DNA of 64,000 nucleotides, from NCBI GenBank assembly GCA_001465935.1, contig LNKV01000021.1, forward strand, positions 280,501 to 344,500. The letters run 5' to 3'. The position numbers and the translations under genes were made by a program. A model generated the notes under the pieces. That model was not told where the DNA came from. It saw only the letters and a program-made list of their open reading frames with translations, and did not search any database. The DNA comes from Clarireedia homoeocarpa (lineage: Eukaryota > Ascomycota > Leotiomycetes > Helotiales > Rutstroemiaceae). Below, one piece after another: positions 12,128 through 23,181 of the stretch (the first letter of the stretch is position 1; every line of letters begins with the position of its first letter).

Positions 12128-13100
12128 ATGCCGCCCGCGAAAAAGAGAAAGACTCGTGCAACCGCTGAAATCTCGGAAGAAGTACAACCGGTTGCCAGCA
12201 TTCCAGAACCAGCACAAGAAAAGCCAAAGGAGACCAAGAACACAGACGAACCCACCAAAGTTGAACCTGCCGCCGAATCCTCATCAGAATCAACCTCTTC
12301 GGACGCCGCTGCACGAGCCAAAGAGCGCCAAGAACGCTTCAAACAACTCCAAGCGCGCGCGAAAAAGTCTGCCCAGACGAATCTGAAAGAAGCCGCCCTC
12401 GAATCACAACGTCTAGCCACCGATCCCAATCTCCTTGCATCTCTGAACCGCAAATCCGCCATCGCCTCGCATAACCTCCTAAAAGCCGACGCAGAAGCTC
12501 GCGGCGAAGATTTCGAGCGCAAACGAGCCTGGGATTGGACGATCGACGAAAGTGAGAAATGGGACCAACGCATGGAGGAAAAGCAAGCGCATCGAGACAA
12601 CCAAGCGTTCCAGGACTACCGACAGGACAGCCAGCGTGTGTATGAGCGACAGGTGCGGAATCTCAAGCCGGACATGGAGCAGTATGAAAAGGAGAAGATG
12701 GCTGCGGTTGAGAAGGCCGCTGCATCAGGAGGATTGGATATCGTGGAGACGGCGGATGGAGAGCTCATTGCGGTGGATAAGGACGGCACGTTTTATAGCA
12801 CGGCGGACTCGACGGGCTTTGTGGAACATAGACCGGATAAGGCGAATATCGATCGATTGGTGAAAGATCTGCAGCAGGCGGAGGAGGTGAGGTTGAGGAA
12901 GAGGAAGGAGAGGATGAATGCGGGCGATGAGGGGGATGTTACTTATATCAATGATAAAAATAAGCAGTTTAACCAGAAGTTGTCGAGGTTTTACAACAAG
13001 GTATGTTTGACGTTTCTATGGATTTTTTGGTGCTGAGCTAACATTTTCATAGTATACTGCGGAAATTAGAGACAGTTTTGAGCGTGGTACAATGATATAA
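12128..13100 (+). CDS. SYF2: Pre-mRNA-splicing factor SYF2
   Basis: SYF2 is a component of the Prp19/NTC-associated spliceosome, active at the catalytic steps in the nucleus. Two exons, 12128-13000 and 13053-13100, give 306 residues; the intron begins GTATGT and has GCTAAC before its TAG acceptor. The N-terminus (MPPAKKRKTR) is a basic nuclear-targeting stretch followed by a disordered Glu/Pro/Ser region. The SYF2 domain follows with family signatures: ARAKERQERFKQLQARAKKS, NLLKADAEARGEDFERKRAW, QRVYERQVRNLKPDMEQYEK, DKANIDRLVKDLQQ and, across the intron, QFNQKLSRFYNK|YTAEIRDSFERGT. The length is normal for filamentous fungi. It is convergent with COQ11 (328 bp between stops). Confidence 0.97.
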
Positions 13101-13428
13101 CGGCACTGGATTGAGGGAGGTTGTTGATAGAGCTAAATTTGGGTGGGTTGGTAGATCATGCGGAGTTTGTTCATAAATTCTACAGTACAATACATGGCAA
13201 AACCGCCAGCTTTTGATTCTCATAAATCATAATTTTTCGTCCCATGACTTTCCGGGCTCAGCTATTCAATAATAGCCTTTCACCCTCGATCCTCTACCAG
13301 TTGATTAGACAAACGCCATCTCTCTTGTCCAAGCCTATACCCTGAGTCTCTACTCACCAGACTCCTTCCTCCACAACCTAGAGCACATGTCACTCTTCTC
13401 CTTCACTAGTATCCATCTACTAGTAGTC
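13101..13428. other. Convergent 3' intergenic region
   Basis: These 328 bp lie between the stops of SYF2 (plus) and the COQ11-like gene (minus). They presumably contain both 3' UTRs and polyadenylation sites. No gene is seen. Confidence 0.5.
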
Positions 13429-14424
13429 TTACAGCATTCCTTTCCTCCATCCCTTCTCCGCCAGCTCCTCAATCCTCTTAACTTCTACCGGCCCTCTCAC
13501 CGTCTCATCACTCAATGCCTCCACCACCGCCTCTGCCACCAAGTCCGCCTTCAAGGGCTTTGTCCCTGCTGCACCCATCAACCCCGAAAACACACCTCCC
13601 GTAAGACTATTAAACGCCGCACCCATCCCCGTCATCGCTGCCAACGGTATTGTAAACTTCCTCGACGCATCATAGAGGAATCCCGGCCGAATGAACACAT
13701 TCCTCATCTCCTTCCCAAACTCTCTCTCAATCGTCGTTTCCGCTTCCCTCTTCGTCTCAATGTATCTCTTCGGCAAAACTGGCGCACCACCCGCAGCACT
13801 AATATACACCATTGCCTTTGCGCCCGCCTCCTTCGCTTCCTTCGCAAGAGCAATAGCTGAGTCCCGGTTCATCAGTTCGTAAGTGAATTGCCCATCATGC
13901 TCCTGTGGATTTAAATCCTCGCCGGATTTCCGCTCAAGCGGATTCTGGGACCCGCGTTTGGACGTCGAAAAGGCGCGCTGCAGACCGGAGATGGGGGATT
14001 CCTGTCCGGAGAGTACGCCTTTGTAGTCGGCTTCCAGTAGGATCCCCATGCTGTGCACGACATAGTCGGCGGATGAGAGAAGCGGAATATATGTGCTGGG
14101 TTTCAGGATGTCGGCACGTTCCCAGGTTACGGAGTGGGACCAGGAGGGAGGGGAAGGGGAGGCCGTTACGGCGGACCAGGTGGGGGCGCCGGATCGACTG
14201 ATTGGTGGTTAGTTTTTGACTAGTAGAGGAGATGCTGAGTAGACGAGATGCTGACAAAGAGATGGGAGAAAGAGATTAAGGTAGAGAAAAGGGGAGGGGA
14301 GGAGGGGTAAGTACCTAATTGAGGTAACATCCCACCCTCTTGCAACAGCAGATTTACAAATTCTCGACCCCAGGAATCCATTTCCTCCACACACCACTAT
14401 TCTTTTAGCAGCAGTCGATGCCAT
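13429..14424 (-). CDS. COQ11: COQ11-type atypical short-chain dehydrogenase
   Basis: This is an NAD(P)-binding Rossmann protein of the yeast YLR290C/Coq11 family, associated with the ubiquinone-synthesis complex on the mitochondrial inner membrane. Two exons, 14315-14424 and 13429-14197, give 292 residues. The 117 nt intron has donor GTACTT and acceptor ATCAG with a CTAAC branch. The glycine-rich nucleotide loop is at the start (RIVVCGGNGFLGSRICKSA), followed by VTSISRSG, where atypical SDRs choose NADP(H). A YIETKREAE segment provides the YxxxK-like pair after VYISAAGGAPVLP. The C-terminal part has RNVFIRPGFLYD and PLKADLVAEAVVEAL. The 5' end was set by the ATG at 14424. It is divergent from YAF9 with 337 bp between them. 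The assignment to Coq11 rather than another mitochondrial atypical SDR rests on overall pattern. Confidence 0.88.
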
Positions 14425-14761
14425 TTAATATATCTTCGAATCATGCAATAAAATTGCTGGTCATTAAAAGGCACCAAGAAAGACTCGATTTGGAGCTGAG
14501 CATGTAAACGTCAGTGTACCTGAAGCATTGACCATCCGCATCTCATCTTGCACTAGTGCAGGACTAGCTCCAACCTTAATTTTTTATTTCGGCCGCTTCC
14601 ATCATTGCTTCTCGAACAATCAATGTCTTTATATTGCTATCGCTTCATCCTACCAGCAAACAGCCATTTCAACTGCGCACACCATATCACACGGCCTCCC
14701 GCAAACTGGCCACCTTCAATAAGAATTTCTCTCATCCACCTAGTTACTCCCTGCCTTCAAC
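14425..14761. promoter_or_regulatory. Bidirectional promoter region COQ11/YAF9
   Basis: This is 337 bp between two divergent start codons. No defined TATA box or factor site was identified by eye. Confidence 0.4.
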
Positions 14762-15654
14762 ATGGCGCCTCCCAATACCCAAAAACGTGTAAAAGGAATA
14801 TCCATCTTTCGACCCTTCATCTACGGCACTACCTCTCATAAATTCAGCGACAAATACCCCAAACCAGCCGGCGTACCAGATGACCACACGCATTCCTGGA
14901 CCGTATTTGTGAGGGGGGTTGATGATTCAGATATCACATATTGGTGCCGTAAGGTGCAGTTCAAGTTGCATGATAGTTATCCGCAACCTTTGAGGAGTGA
15001 GTTTTTGCCCATTTCTTTCCTACTATTTTCTTCTCTTATGACTATGGTGCATTTCCATTCGCGAAACCCAAACCACCAATCTTTTGTGAACAAGAAGAGA
15101 TAATTTCCCCGTACTAACATCACCCCCCAGCAATCGAAAACGTCAAACCAGGTGACTCCTTCCAACTCCACGAAACGGGCTGGGGCGAATTCGAAATCAG
15201 CATAAAAATCTACTACGAACCGCTCTCCCTGGAAAAAGCGCAAGCCGTCTACCACACCCTCAAGCTGCACCCCTTCGGCGACGCCTCCGCGCAAGCGAGC
15301 CAAATCGCCAACAACGAAGTGATATCTTGGGTGTACGACGAGATGGTCTTCAACGAACCCTACGAGCAGTTCTACGAAATTCTGACGAGTCCGGCACCGA
15401 GGGTCAAGGCGGGCGGGGGAAAGAAGGTTATGAGTGGGGGGATGGTGGGGAGTGTGGGGGAGAGGACGGCATTGGTGCCGTTGACGAGTCGGCCGGGGCA
15501 ACCGTTTAGTAGGGAGACGGAGAGGGGAGAGGTGAGGAGGTTGGTGGCGGGGAGGAGGAAGGTCGAGGAGATGACGGAGGGGTTGAGGAAGGAGTTGAGG
15601 GAGAAAGAGGGGGAGTTGAAGAGGCTAAGGAGGGAGCTGGAGGCGGAGGGTTAG
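14762..15654 (+). CDS. YAF9: YEATS-domain protein Yaf9
   Basis: Yaf9 is the histone acyl-lysine reader subunit shared by the SWR1 remodeller and the NuA4 acetyltransferase in the nucleus. Two exons, 14762-14996 and 15131-15654, give 252 residues; the 134 nt intron has a GTGAGT donor and CCCCAG acceptor. The YEATS fold is clear: GTTSHKFSDKYPKP, HSWTVFVRGVDDSDITYWCR, KVQFKLHDSYPQPLRT, then after the intron PGDSFQLHETGWGEFEISI, IYYEPLSLEKAQAVYHTLKL. HSWTVFV and the HETGWGEFEI segment hold residues of the acyl-lysine pocket. The C-terminus is a basic coiled coil (ERGEVRRLVAGRRKVEEM, LRKELREKEGELKRLRRELE), as in the family. The second exon becomes strongly purine-skewed near its end. Confidence 0.96.
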
Positions 15655-17209
15655 GGCGGCGATAGGGATGGCATTTGGAAACCAGCGGGTGGGTAGAGAA
15701 AGCCTTACTCTATTAAAAGATCAAGGTCGGAGTCAAGGTGCAAAGGCGTTAGTTAGTCAAAAGCCAGACTATGAATCACGGGTTATTTGCTGTATAGAAC
15801 AAGTTATGGATACCCGGAATAAAATACAAAGATCTCAAAAATCACAATGGAATATTCATCACCGTGCTCTCTTCTACATTTTGCATTGTTTTATTCTTTT
15901 GCTCAGAGTTCTCTCCCCCCCCCCTCCTTCTTACTTACCGCCCCCCTCCCCCTCCCCCATCGCTCTCTATCCTGCTTTGCTAATACAGAAAAGAGAGTAG
16001 GGTAACCTTACCTGGTGTTTAGATTCCCCGATTATTTTGCACGTTTCTCTTCTACGTCTTCGTCTTCGTCTTCGTCTTCACCAGGAGTCAAGTAATTATA
16101 TTTATGGTAGTTGGGTGCTTGTCTATGTTTGCATGTCACACCATCTACCTATTTACCTACCTCCCTACCTGGACCAGCCTGCCGTTGTAGCTGTAGTTGT
16201 GGCTGTGGTTTGCATAGAAATAGAAGCAAAAGCCTCTTCTGTTCCTTCTTCTTCCACCTCCATCCCACCTTCCTTCATACCAACATCAACCTCAAATCAA
16301 AGTCACCCCCCCCAAAAAAACAACCTTAACCCAAATAAGTATAAAAGAAGCTTTCTATTCCGATTCTAGAAAAAATAGAAATAAAACCCCTATCTGTCTG
16401 TCTGTCTGTCTGCATCCAGTACAGCCACAGCGATCTGTACACCTTCTCCTCTCATCCTTTCTATAAATTTACTACTCATACAATTCGGCCTGGCCAAGGG
16501 TGAGGTGAGTAGACAAACAAACTACCGTTTCGGATCTCTCTCGTTTTGAAAATCCTGCTCTTCATTCCTTCTTTTTTATCTTCCCTCTTCATTCTTCTTC
16601 TAGCCACCTTTATGCGGTGTTGGTCTCCTATTGATGGCGAGGAATGAAACACCAACCTTCCTCCTCCTCCTCCTCCTCCCCCATATCCCTCTAATGACAC
16701 AAAGAAAAGATGGATTAAAAGAATGAATCGACTACAAAGTAGCAGTCTGCACATACACTTTCTCCTTGCTTCCAATTGAGGAACAATCTCAGGAAATATA
16801 AAAAACCCAAAACCCCGAGTACTCAACAACTAACCGAATACCCACCAAACAGTTTTAATTGTGAACCCATCCTGCCCTGCCATGCCATTCCATTACCCTT
16901 CCAAACCCATCCTATCCCATATAAAAGCCAACAAGCCCCCAAAAAAGATTAAGGGCCAAACCTCTCATGAGGTTCAGCACACCTTTAAACAATAATTCTT
17001 TTTTCCAGAACCGGAACAAAAACCCACGCTAAATCGCAATGTCAAAAAGATAAAGTCTTGTTAAATCAATCGGTCTCCAGGACCTTCAGAAGCACAAAAG
17101 AGTGGAGTGTTCATAAGTCCGTTACCCATTAGAAGCCCAAAATGAAAACGCCTATAGCATGGAACAAAGGAAAGAGTGGTGATGTTACAATGATGTAGAC
17201 CTTGAATTA
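15655..17209. repeat. Simple-repeat-rich convergent intergenic region
   Basis: These 1.55 kb between the stops of YAF9 and MDM34 contain no supported gene. The region is pyrimidine-rich with C runs near 15918 and several microsatellites: (CGTCTT)n at 16055-16079, (TCTG)5 at 16393-16412 and (TCC)n at 16659-16679. The open frames here follow low-complexity sequence and are rejected. Confidence 0.6.
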
Positions 17210-19145
17210 CTACAAGGCTTTAGGCTCATATGCAGGAGGTGGAATGTCATCTCTCTCACTTGAACCAGACCAGAGACCTTCCCGAGCGGTTTTCTCTTCA
17301 AATTGGCGTCGGGTGAGTTCGTTCGCCATCTTCATGATCCAAGCCTGTTCAAGGATACCACCGGGAGAATCAACCGATGATTGGGATAGATGTGGAGTAT
17401 GTGAGAATGGTCTGGTGTTGTAGAAACTTGCAGACTTCTCAGGAGAGAAGGCAGAGAAGGTGTGGTTGAGTGTGGGACGTCTTGGTCTAGATTGAATAGG
17501 TGTGAATGGTTCGACCTTATCGGAGGATGGGGAAGACTCAAGTGCTGTTTGTTCAGGGGACTTGTTTGTGGGTTGTGAAGGACGTCGATCTTTTGGTGTC
17601 TCGGGCTCAGTCCCGGTGAATCTAACCTTTGTGTGAGGTGAGTTTGGAGGAGTAACTAGATTATCCTCTGGCTCTTCCGGAATATGTGTAGGAACGGCAG
17701 GCTCAGATGCAGCAAGTATTGAAGCAGTTTCACTTGCACCACTTCCTTCACTTTCACTAACATCATCCGTGGTCTTTGATTTCCTCAAGTTGACCACTCT
17801 AGTTTTCTTCTTCCTCATCGCGTGTGACCTTGAATGTCTACCGGCACCAAGACTTAATCCTGTTGTTGCGGAGTTCATATTGACGAGTGAGGGTCTCGAT
17901 GGGATCTGGCTAGCTTCGTCTTCAGACCCTTTGTTTGTGAATGTGTAGGTATTACTACTAGAACCGCCAAGGGAGGATGACGATCTAACCAGAGATGGAG
18001 TTGCAGGTGTAGTGGAACCAGCTGAATCCCCTCTCTCTGATGGTCCAGCCCATGCTCTGAATACGGCATCTCGAATGGAGGGTGTAAAGAGAGACAAGGT
18101 CCGATGCGAATTTGTAAGGGCAGCCAATCGAAGAAGATTCTTTTGAGAGAACAATGAGTGGATCTCTGAGCCACCATCCAATGACAAGGAAGATATTTCA
18201 CTTGCGTCCAGAACATTTCCGCGCGCATCAACCGCATCTAGTGGTGGGCTTGCAAATGGATCCACTGCAACCTCATCCTTCTCTTGCTTTTCAGCTTGAG
18301 CCATTTCTTGATCCTCTTTTGCTCTGTATTCAGGACACCATAACCTTAGGGATAATCGATGTATGATGGCCGGTAACTCCTCCATCATCAGGGTCCTCAG
18401 TTGCATCTCAATTTCCTTCTGTAGATAATCCTTGATAAACGGGATCGAGTCGAACGTTGACGAGACCTTGAGCGATTCGAGTGGGTCATTTCGAAAAACC
18501 AGTGTTAAGCCCTTCTGTCTCGAAAAAACTAATATGATGAAGGCAGAGAGTTTGATCTCGGATAAGGTAATTTGCAACGGGATGGTTAGGCCTGCATCAG
18601 CTGCGAGGGGTTGTGGGGATGTGAAGGACGGTTTTGAAAATAAGTGGTTGTTCAGAGGGTTAGCCTGTATTATTGAGATATTAGCATGCATTAAGACGTG
18701 GTCAAGGGTAACAGCGGTGAAATTCCACATGCGCCCCTCCTTGCGCGTTAAGTGGGAAAAAAAAATGGTCTGCAATGACAACACACTCATCATCGAATGA
18801 TGAAAGTGTGAATCAAAAGTGGGTGGAAAGAAGAGGGGAGGGGTTTCGAGAGGGGAAGGATGACAAGTCGGAACATACCTGAACTCGTGTTTTCAAAGTC
18901 AAGAAAGCATCTCCAGAATAGCACATTTTGAAGATGCCTCTAAACCGATCCTCTGCCAAATCCCCAATCTCCAGGATCTCCAATTCTGGAGGGACAGAGC
19001 CCAAATTAAACTCATTCACCAAGATATCATCCTTTATTATGGGAGGTTTGGGCGATTTATTGAGAGCCGTGGTGAGCATCTCCTGAGCTCTCTGATAGAA
19101 TTCCGCATCTGCCGTTAAGGGCGACCAGTTAAAATTGAATGCCAT
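17210..19145 (-). CDS. MDM34: ERMES subunit Mdm34
   Basis: Mdm34 (mitochondrial distribution and morphology protein 34) is the mitochondrial outer-membrane subunit of the ERMES complex that tethers ER to mitochondria and moves phospholipids. Two exons, 18879-19145 and 17210-18664, give 573 residues, separated by a 214 nt intron (donor CAG|GTATGT, acceptor ATACAG). The N-terminal SMP lipid-binding domain is recognisable from MAFNFNWSPLTADAEFYQRA, PELEILEIGDLAEDRFRGIF, TIPLQITLSEIKLSAFIILV and KGLTLVFRNDPLESLKVSST to LPAIIHRLSLRLWCPEY (about residues 1-190). The remainder is a long, disordered Ser/Thr/Pro-rich tail with a basic patch (MRKKKTRVVNLRKSKT). It ends with a conserved-looking WIMKMANELTRRQFEE helix. 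The start fits the family exactly. Confidence 0.97.
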
Positions 19146-19890
19146 ATTGGAATGACATTAGAAATCGATGGTAGTGTGGTGGTAATGATTATGCGCGTCG
19201 ACGATGAACTCTAGTGACTGCAGAGGTTCGTCGTTCGATGGTGTTGAAAAAAGCTCGAGGTTCTCTCGAGTCGCGTGAAAAAGCTTTGGACTTTGAAATG
19301 TTCTGGTGATGGATGCAGTGATGGATGCAGTGCGGGTACTTTTGGGAGGGGGGGAAATTTATCGTGTGATAAGGTTGAGTCAGGAAATATTTGGTCTGAT
19401 CTTTTTGTGAGAATTCAAGGCGAGCAAATTTGAAGGAGGGATGGATGGATGGATGGATGTCTCGTGTGTCTTCTGATTCAATAAAGAAGCAAAAGGGAAG
19501 TCGTCGATGAGGGATTGCGATGAAGTCGGATACCAGCGTCGACAAGAGAGAGAGCGTGTGTGTGTATAGGAGTAGGAGAAGACTGCTTGGCTTATTTCCG
19601 GAGTAAAGTGTGAAGTGTATACTTGTAGATATACATAGGTTGAAATAGGAGCTTGATGAAAAGCTTCACCATGTGCAGATGTGCAGGTGTATGATGAAAA
19701 AGCTTCACCATGTGCAAGGATCGGGTGGTGATGATGAGCGGGAAAAGGTACGCGCGAATCAATTTTTTTCTCTAATCTCCGCAATTTTCCTTTCCACCCG
19801 TGCGACCTGGTACAAGGGCAAATGTCGAGCCACGACTTGAGCCACGCTTCCATACTCTGGGACCTGGGAGCTGGGACCCTTTGTATTGTC

Positions 19891-19944
19891 TTTGTATTGT
19901 ACAAGTTTCCACTTGCCTTTGTATTGTACAAGTTTCCACTTGCC
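19891..19944. repeat. Tandem 27 bp unit, two copies
   Basis: Two identical adjacent 27 bp units (begin TTTGTATTGTACAAG, end CCACTTGCC) are followed by partial copies of the CACTTGCC and TTTGTATTGT pieces up to about 19965. Confidence 0.85.
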
Positions 19945-20030
19945 TTTCACTTGCCTTTGTATTGTCCCGTCCCTTCACACTACGTACGTCTTCTCCTTGT
20001 GGAACGATGGAAAGACGGAATATGTATGGT

Positions 20031-20090
20031 GATGTATCTCCTACTGGTGGTGACGTATCTCCTACTGGTGGTGATGTATCTCCTACTGGT
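20031..20090. repeat. Tandem 21 bp unit, three copies
   Basis: The unit begins GATGTATCTCCTACTGG. Copy 2 differs by one base (GACG for GATG); the third copy is incomplete at its right end. Confidence 0.85.
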
Positions 20091-20495
20091 ACCAGCCATG
20101 CTGTTGCATGTACCAAGTCCTGTACGAAGTATGTATGTTCTGCTTTAGAATAGATCCACCCGTGTCCTCCTTGTCTAATGGCTAACTATGAATCTATGAG
20201 AACCACCAAACTGCTTTAGATACCTCGTACTTACATAGTATTTCATTTCATCGCTTCATGCGCCTACCGCCATCACGCCAAAAAAGAAAGCGCCCTTGCA
20301 TCGTCATTCATTGGTCCAGCTTTCACCCCTCCCTAACCCGATAGCCTTGCCGTTCCCCGAACATCAATCCTCCTTCCTCCTGCCTCCCACCTCTGTTTCT
20401 CACCTGACTTGACTTGACTCGACTAAAGTCGTTCCAACTGATACTCCCGTGACTCCGTTCTGATCATTACGCATGGCTTAGTCTATTTATTGTGG

Positions 20496-20520
20496 CGTCT
20501 CGTCTCGTCTCGTCTCGTCT
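20496..20520. repeat. (CGTCT)5 microsatellite
   Basis: Five perfect CGTCT units are followed by CG. They lie upstream of IPK1. Confidence 0.9.
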
Positions 20521-20600
20521 CGCCAAATAGAGAGACGCGCTAAGTCTCTCAAATTACCCTCCCCCCCCCCCCCTTCTCCCAAAAACATGTGATCTTCCTT

Positions 20601-20680
20601 CATCCTTGGATCTTGTCCGACATCATCCTTGGATCTTGTCCGACATCATCCTTGGATCTTGTCCTACATCATCCTTAAAG
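20601..20680. repeat. Tandem 23 bp unit, about 3.4 copies
   Basis: The unit begins CATCCTTGGATCTTGTCC and ends GACAT. Copies start at 20601, 20624 and 20647, and a fourth breaks off after CATCCTT. The array lies about 100 bp upstream of the IPK1 start, so it is in the promoter or 5' UTR. Confidence 0.85.
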
Positions 20681-20783
20681 ATTCCCCATTCGGGTCTTGT
20701 TTCTGATATATTTCTCCTTGCCGAAACAAAGTCCCACCCCACTATCTCCATACGTCGGATCCATATACTCTGAAATATCCACC

Positions 20784-22521
20784 ATGAACAACCCAGATAA
20801 AAATAACCCGGCAACGGTAACATATAAATTGCCCGACGCTTTGACTTTAACGTATGTTGGAGAAGGTGCTGCAAATGTGGTCTACCGGATAGACGTTCAT
20901 CCACAACTACCTCCGATTATTCTACCCGGATTGAAAGGTACATCTGCGGCCCAACGAGCATTATCAAGCTGGAATCGTCATTCAGAAGCTGCCACACACC
21001 TATCAAGTAAGTTGCCATTTTTCCTGGTTTTCGCCCTTCCTAGATCGATGAATCTCTAGTGCACAGTCTGTTGTTCTTAAAGCATACCCTATCATACCGT
21101 TTTCTCCTTCCATCCAGAAACCATCTAACATTCCACAGACAAACTACTTCGGCTTCGAAAAGACCTACCAACAACTGCCCCGACAGAAGTTTCCCACCAA
21201 AACTGGCTTCGCTTATTCTGCCCCTTATTCAAGCCCGAAGAGTTGGTCGAGCAGCAGCTAGTCGCTCTCAATAACAGAAGCCTCATCAAAGCTCTGAATG
21301 CCAATCTCTTACAACACAAATTAAGCTATAGCACCGTTACGTCAAATCCCTCTCCAGAACGTGACTTTTCACGTGGCCATTCAAGACATGGAACGTATTT
21401 GGCCGATGACGAATATGGATTGCTTATCACGGACATGACTCCAAGTATGTTCCTATTCTGTTCGCCCACCATTTATCCCAATTTTCTCTACTAACTTCCA
21501 CCCCTCAGGCCGCACCGAGGCGCAAAAGGAAAAGCTCATCGAATTCAAACCCAAATGGCTCACCCAATCGCCCAACGCGCCACCACATTCCCGCCGCTGT
21601 CGCACCTGCGCTCTAAATGCCCGCAAAAAAGCTAGGATGAAGCAGAAAACCGGCGAGCAGCCCGCGAATATAGGGCCGGATTTCTGTCCCTTGCGGCTCG
21701 TGCTGGATCACAAGGATTCGCGCGTACGACGGGGAAACTATCGTGATTTTTGGACGATGCTTATGCAGAGGGAATTGGACCCGGTGGTTTTAGAAAAACT
21801 GTGTGAGTGGTTGGAGGTGAATGGGATTTTTAGGTATTTGGCGCGGTTGCAGGAGAGGTTTGATGGGGAGGGCGTTTTGGCGTTGGACGAGGGCGAGGGC
21901 GAGGATGGGATTGGGGTAAGGGAAGATGGGGAGGCAGAGAACCCGAAGAAGAAAATAGAGGATCTACAAGTTGCAATGACCTTGCGGGATTGTTCGTTCT
22001 ACATGCGCTTTGACGGGGAGGATAATCTACTGGAAATGCGCATTGGGGATTTGGATTTCAAGAGCGTGGATAAAGTAAGGGAGTGGCGGAAGAAGGAAAA
22101 GGAGTTGAGGGATGAGGGTTGGTATTTGAGTTTGGAGAGAGACGTGGGAGGAAAAGGAGGGGTTGGAATAGAGGTGGGTGGGCAGGCGGATTTTTGTTTG
22201 TTGAGTTCGGGGGTGTGGAGTGGTGTGGATGGGAATGGGGACTGGAATAGCGATGGGGGTAGGAGCAGGGGTGGAGATAGAGATGGAGAATATAGGTCTT
22301 TCTCGCCAATGGGGGAGTTCTCGAAGCTACGGGGATCTAGAAGAAGAAGGAGAAGTTGGGGAGGAAGCACAGAGGTGGAGTTCAGGAGGGCCGTCGAGAG
22401 GGGAAGGGGAGAAGAAGGGGAGACAAGTAGGGGGTTAATGGGGTTAGGACGGTGGGAACGGAGGAATAGTTTAGGGGGGAGGTTGTATAATGATTCTGAT
22501 AGTAGTGGGATAGTTTTTTGA
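20784..22521 (+). CDS. IPK1: Inositol-pentakisphosphate 2-kinase
   Basis: IPK1 converts inositol 1,3,4,5,6-pentakisphosphate to phytate (InsP6), which supports mRNA export and other nuclear functions. Three exons, 20784-21006, 21139-21444 and 21509-22521, give 513 residues; introns have GTAAGT and GTATGT donors and CACAG/CTCAG acceptors. The N-lobe glycine-rich motif is YVGEGAANVVYRI. The family signature EFKPKWL follows the second intron, and SRRCRTCALNARKK supplies a CxxC of the zinc-binding site. FCPLRLVLDHKDSRVRRGNY and MTLRDCSFYMRF match the C-lobe, and DLDFKSVDKVREW is typical of the end of the kinase domain. Beyond about residue 400 the tail is Gly/Arg/Ser-rich, disordered and purine-skewed. 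An internal acidic loop (EGEGEDGIGVREDGEAE) is an insertion. Confidence 0.94.
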
Positions 22522-23181
22522 GGTTGTGATTTATAGGAATTTAAAGTGGGCGTTTGAAATTGTGATTTAAAGGTGTTAGGGTAGACATTAGGGAAAGGAT
22601 AAAGTGCAATAGAGAGGGAAGATGAAAGGGGATAGATTATCTGATAGATAAATCAATAAGCAATTAGATGATGTAGTATAAGCAGAAGTAGTAGTAGAAG
22701 AAGAAGAAGGAGGAGGAGGAGGAGGAGGAGAAAAAGAAAAATGATAATAATATTTGATAAATATCTTGCTCTATATCCATCATCTACTAAGGCTATCTAT
22801 TAAATGTATCATCTCGCTATTTCAAGAAAGCAATATAATACTTTTCTTCCTTTTTGGTGTCTATGTTCTACCATTTTCCCTGTATCAAATCAAAGCAAGG
22901 TAAAATAAACCAATTCATCCACATAGTTCTGCAATCAAACCTTTCTCTCTTATCCCCCTACCCATATTCACTCTCCTTTCCTTTCCTTCCGTCAATCGCA
23001 GTAAACTCATCGCTGTTTCTCATCTTGCATGGTAATCCATAACCTTTTTCATCGCCTCCGATACCAAATAAAAGATAATCTCCCTCGACGCATCCCAAAC
23101 CACCTACCCACCTGCAAACACCTGTAAATATTCTTCGCTGATCTATCTCACGCTTGTTTATCTCTCCCTTCCATACTAATC
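22522..23181. repeat. Convergent intergenic region with AAG/AGG microsatellite
   Basis: The region contains no gene. A compound (GTA)n(GAA)n(GGA)n tract lies at 22687-22730, about 170 bp past the IPK1 stop. The rest is A/T-rich 3' flanking sequence. Confidence 0.55.

Larger units (their letters stand above)
19146..20783. promoter_or_regulatory. Long divergent region MDM34/IPK1 with minisatellites
   Basis: This is 1.6 kb between two divergent starts. Apart from promoters it contains several minisatellites, listed separately. Open frames of 60-180 codons here overlap those repeats on both strands and look non-coding. Confidence 0.5.

Noticed and set aside
13387..13860. Plus-strand frame of 157 codons
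   Set aside because: Antisense to the COQ11 second exon, which has clear family motifs on the minus strand.
16476..16829. Minus-strand frame of 117 codons
   Set aside because: It crosses a TCC microsatellite (poly-Gly) and lies in simple-sequence intergenic DNA.
19380..20153. Several 60-180 codon frames on both strands
   Set aside because: They run through minisatellites and encode repeated peptides without family resemblance.
20601..20680. Regularly spaced repeats resembling a CRISPR array
   Set aside because: The 23-base units are directly adjacent with no spacers and the host is a fungus; this is a minisatellite.
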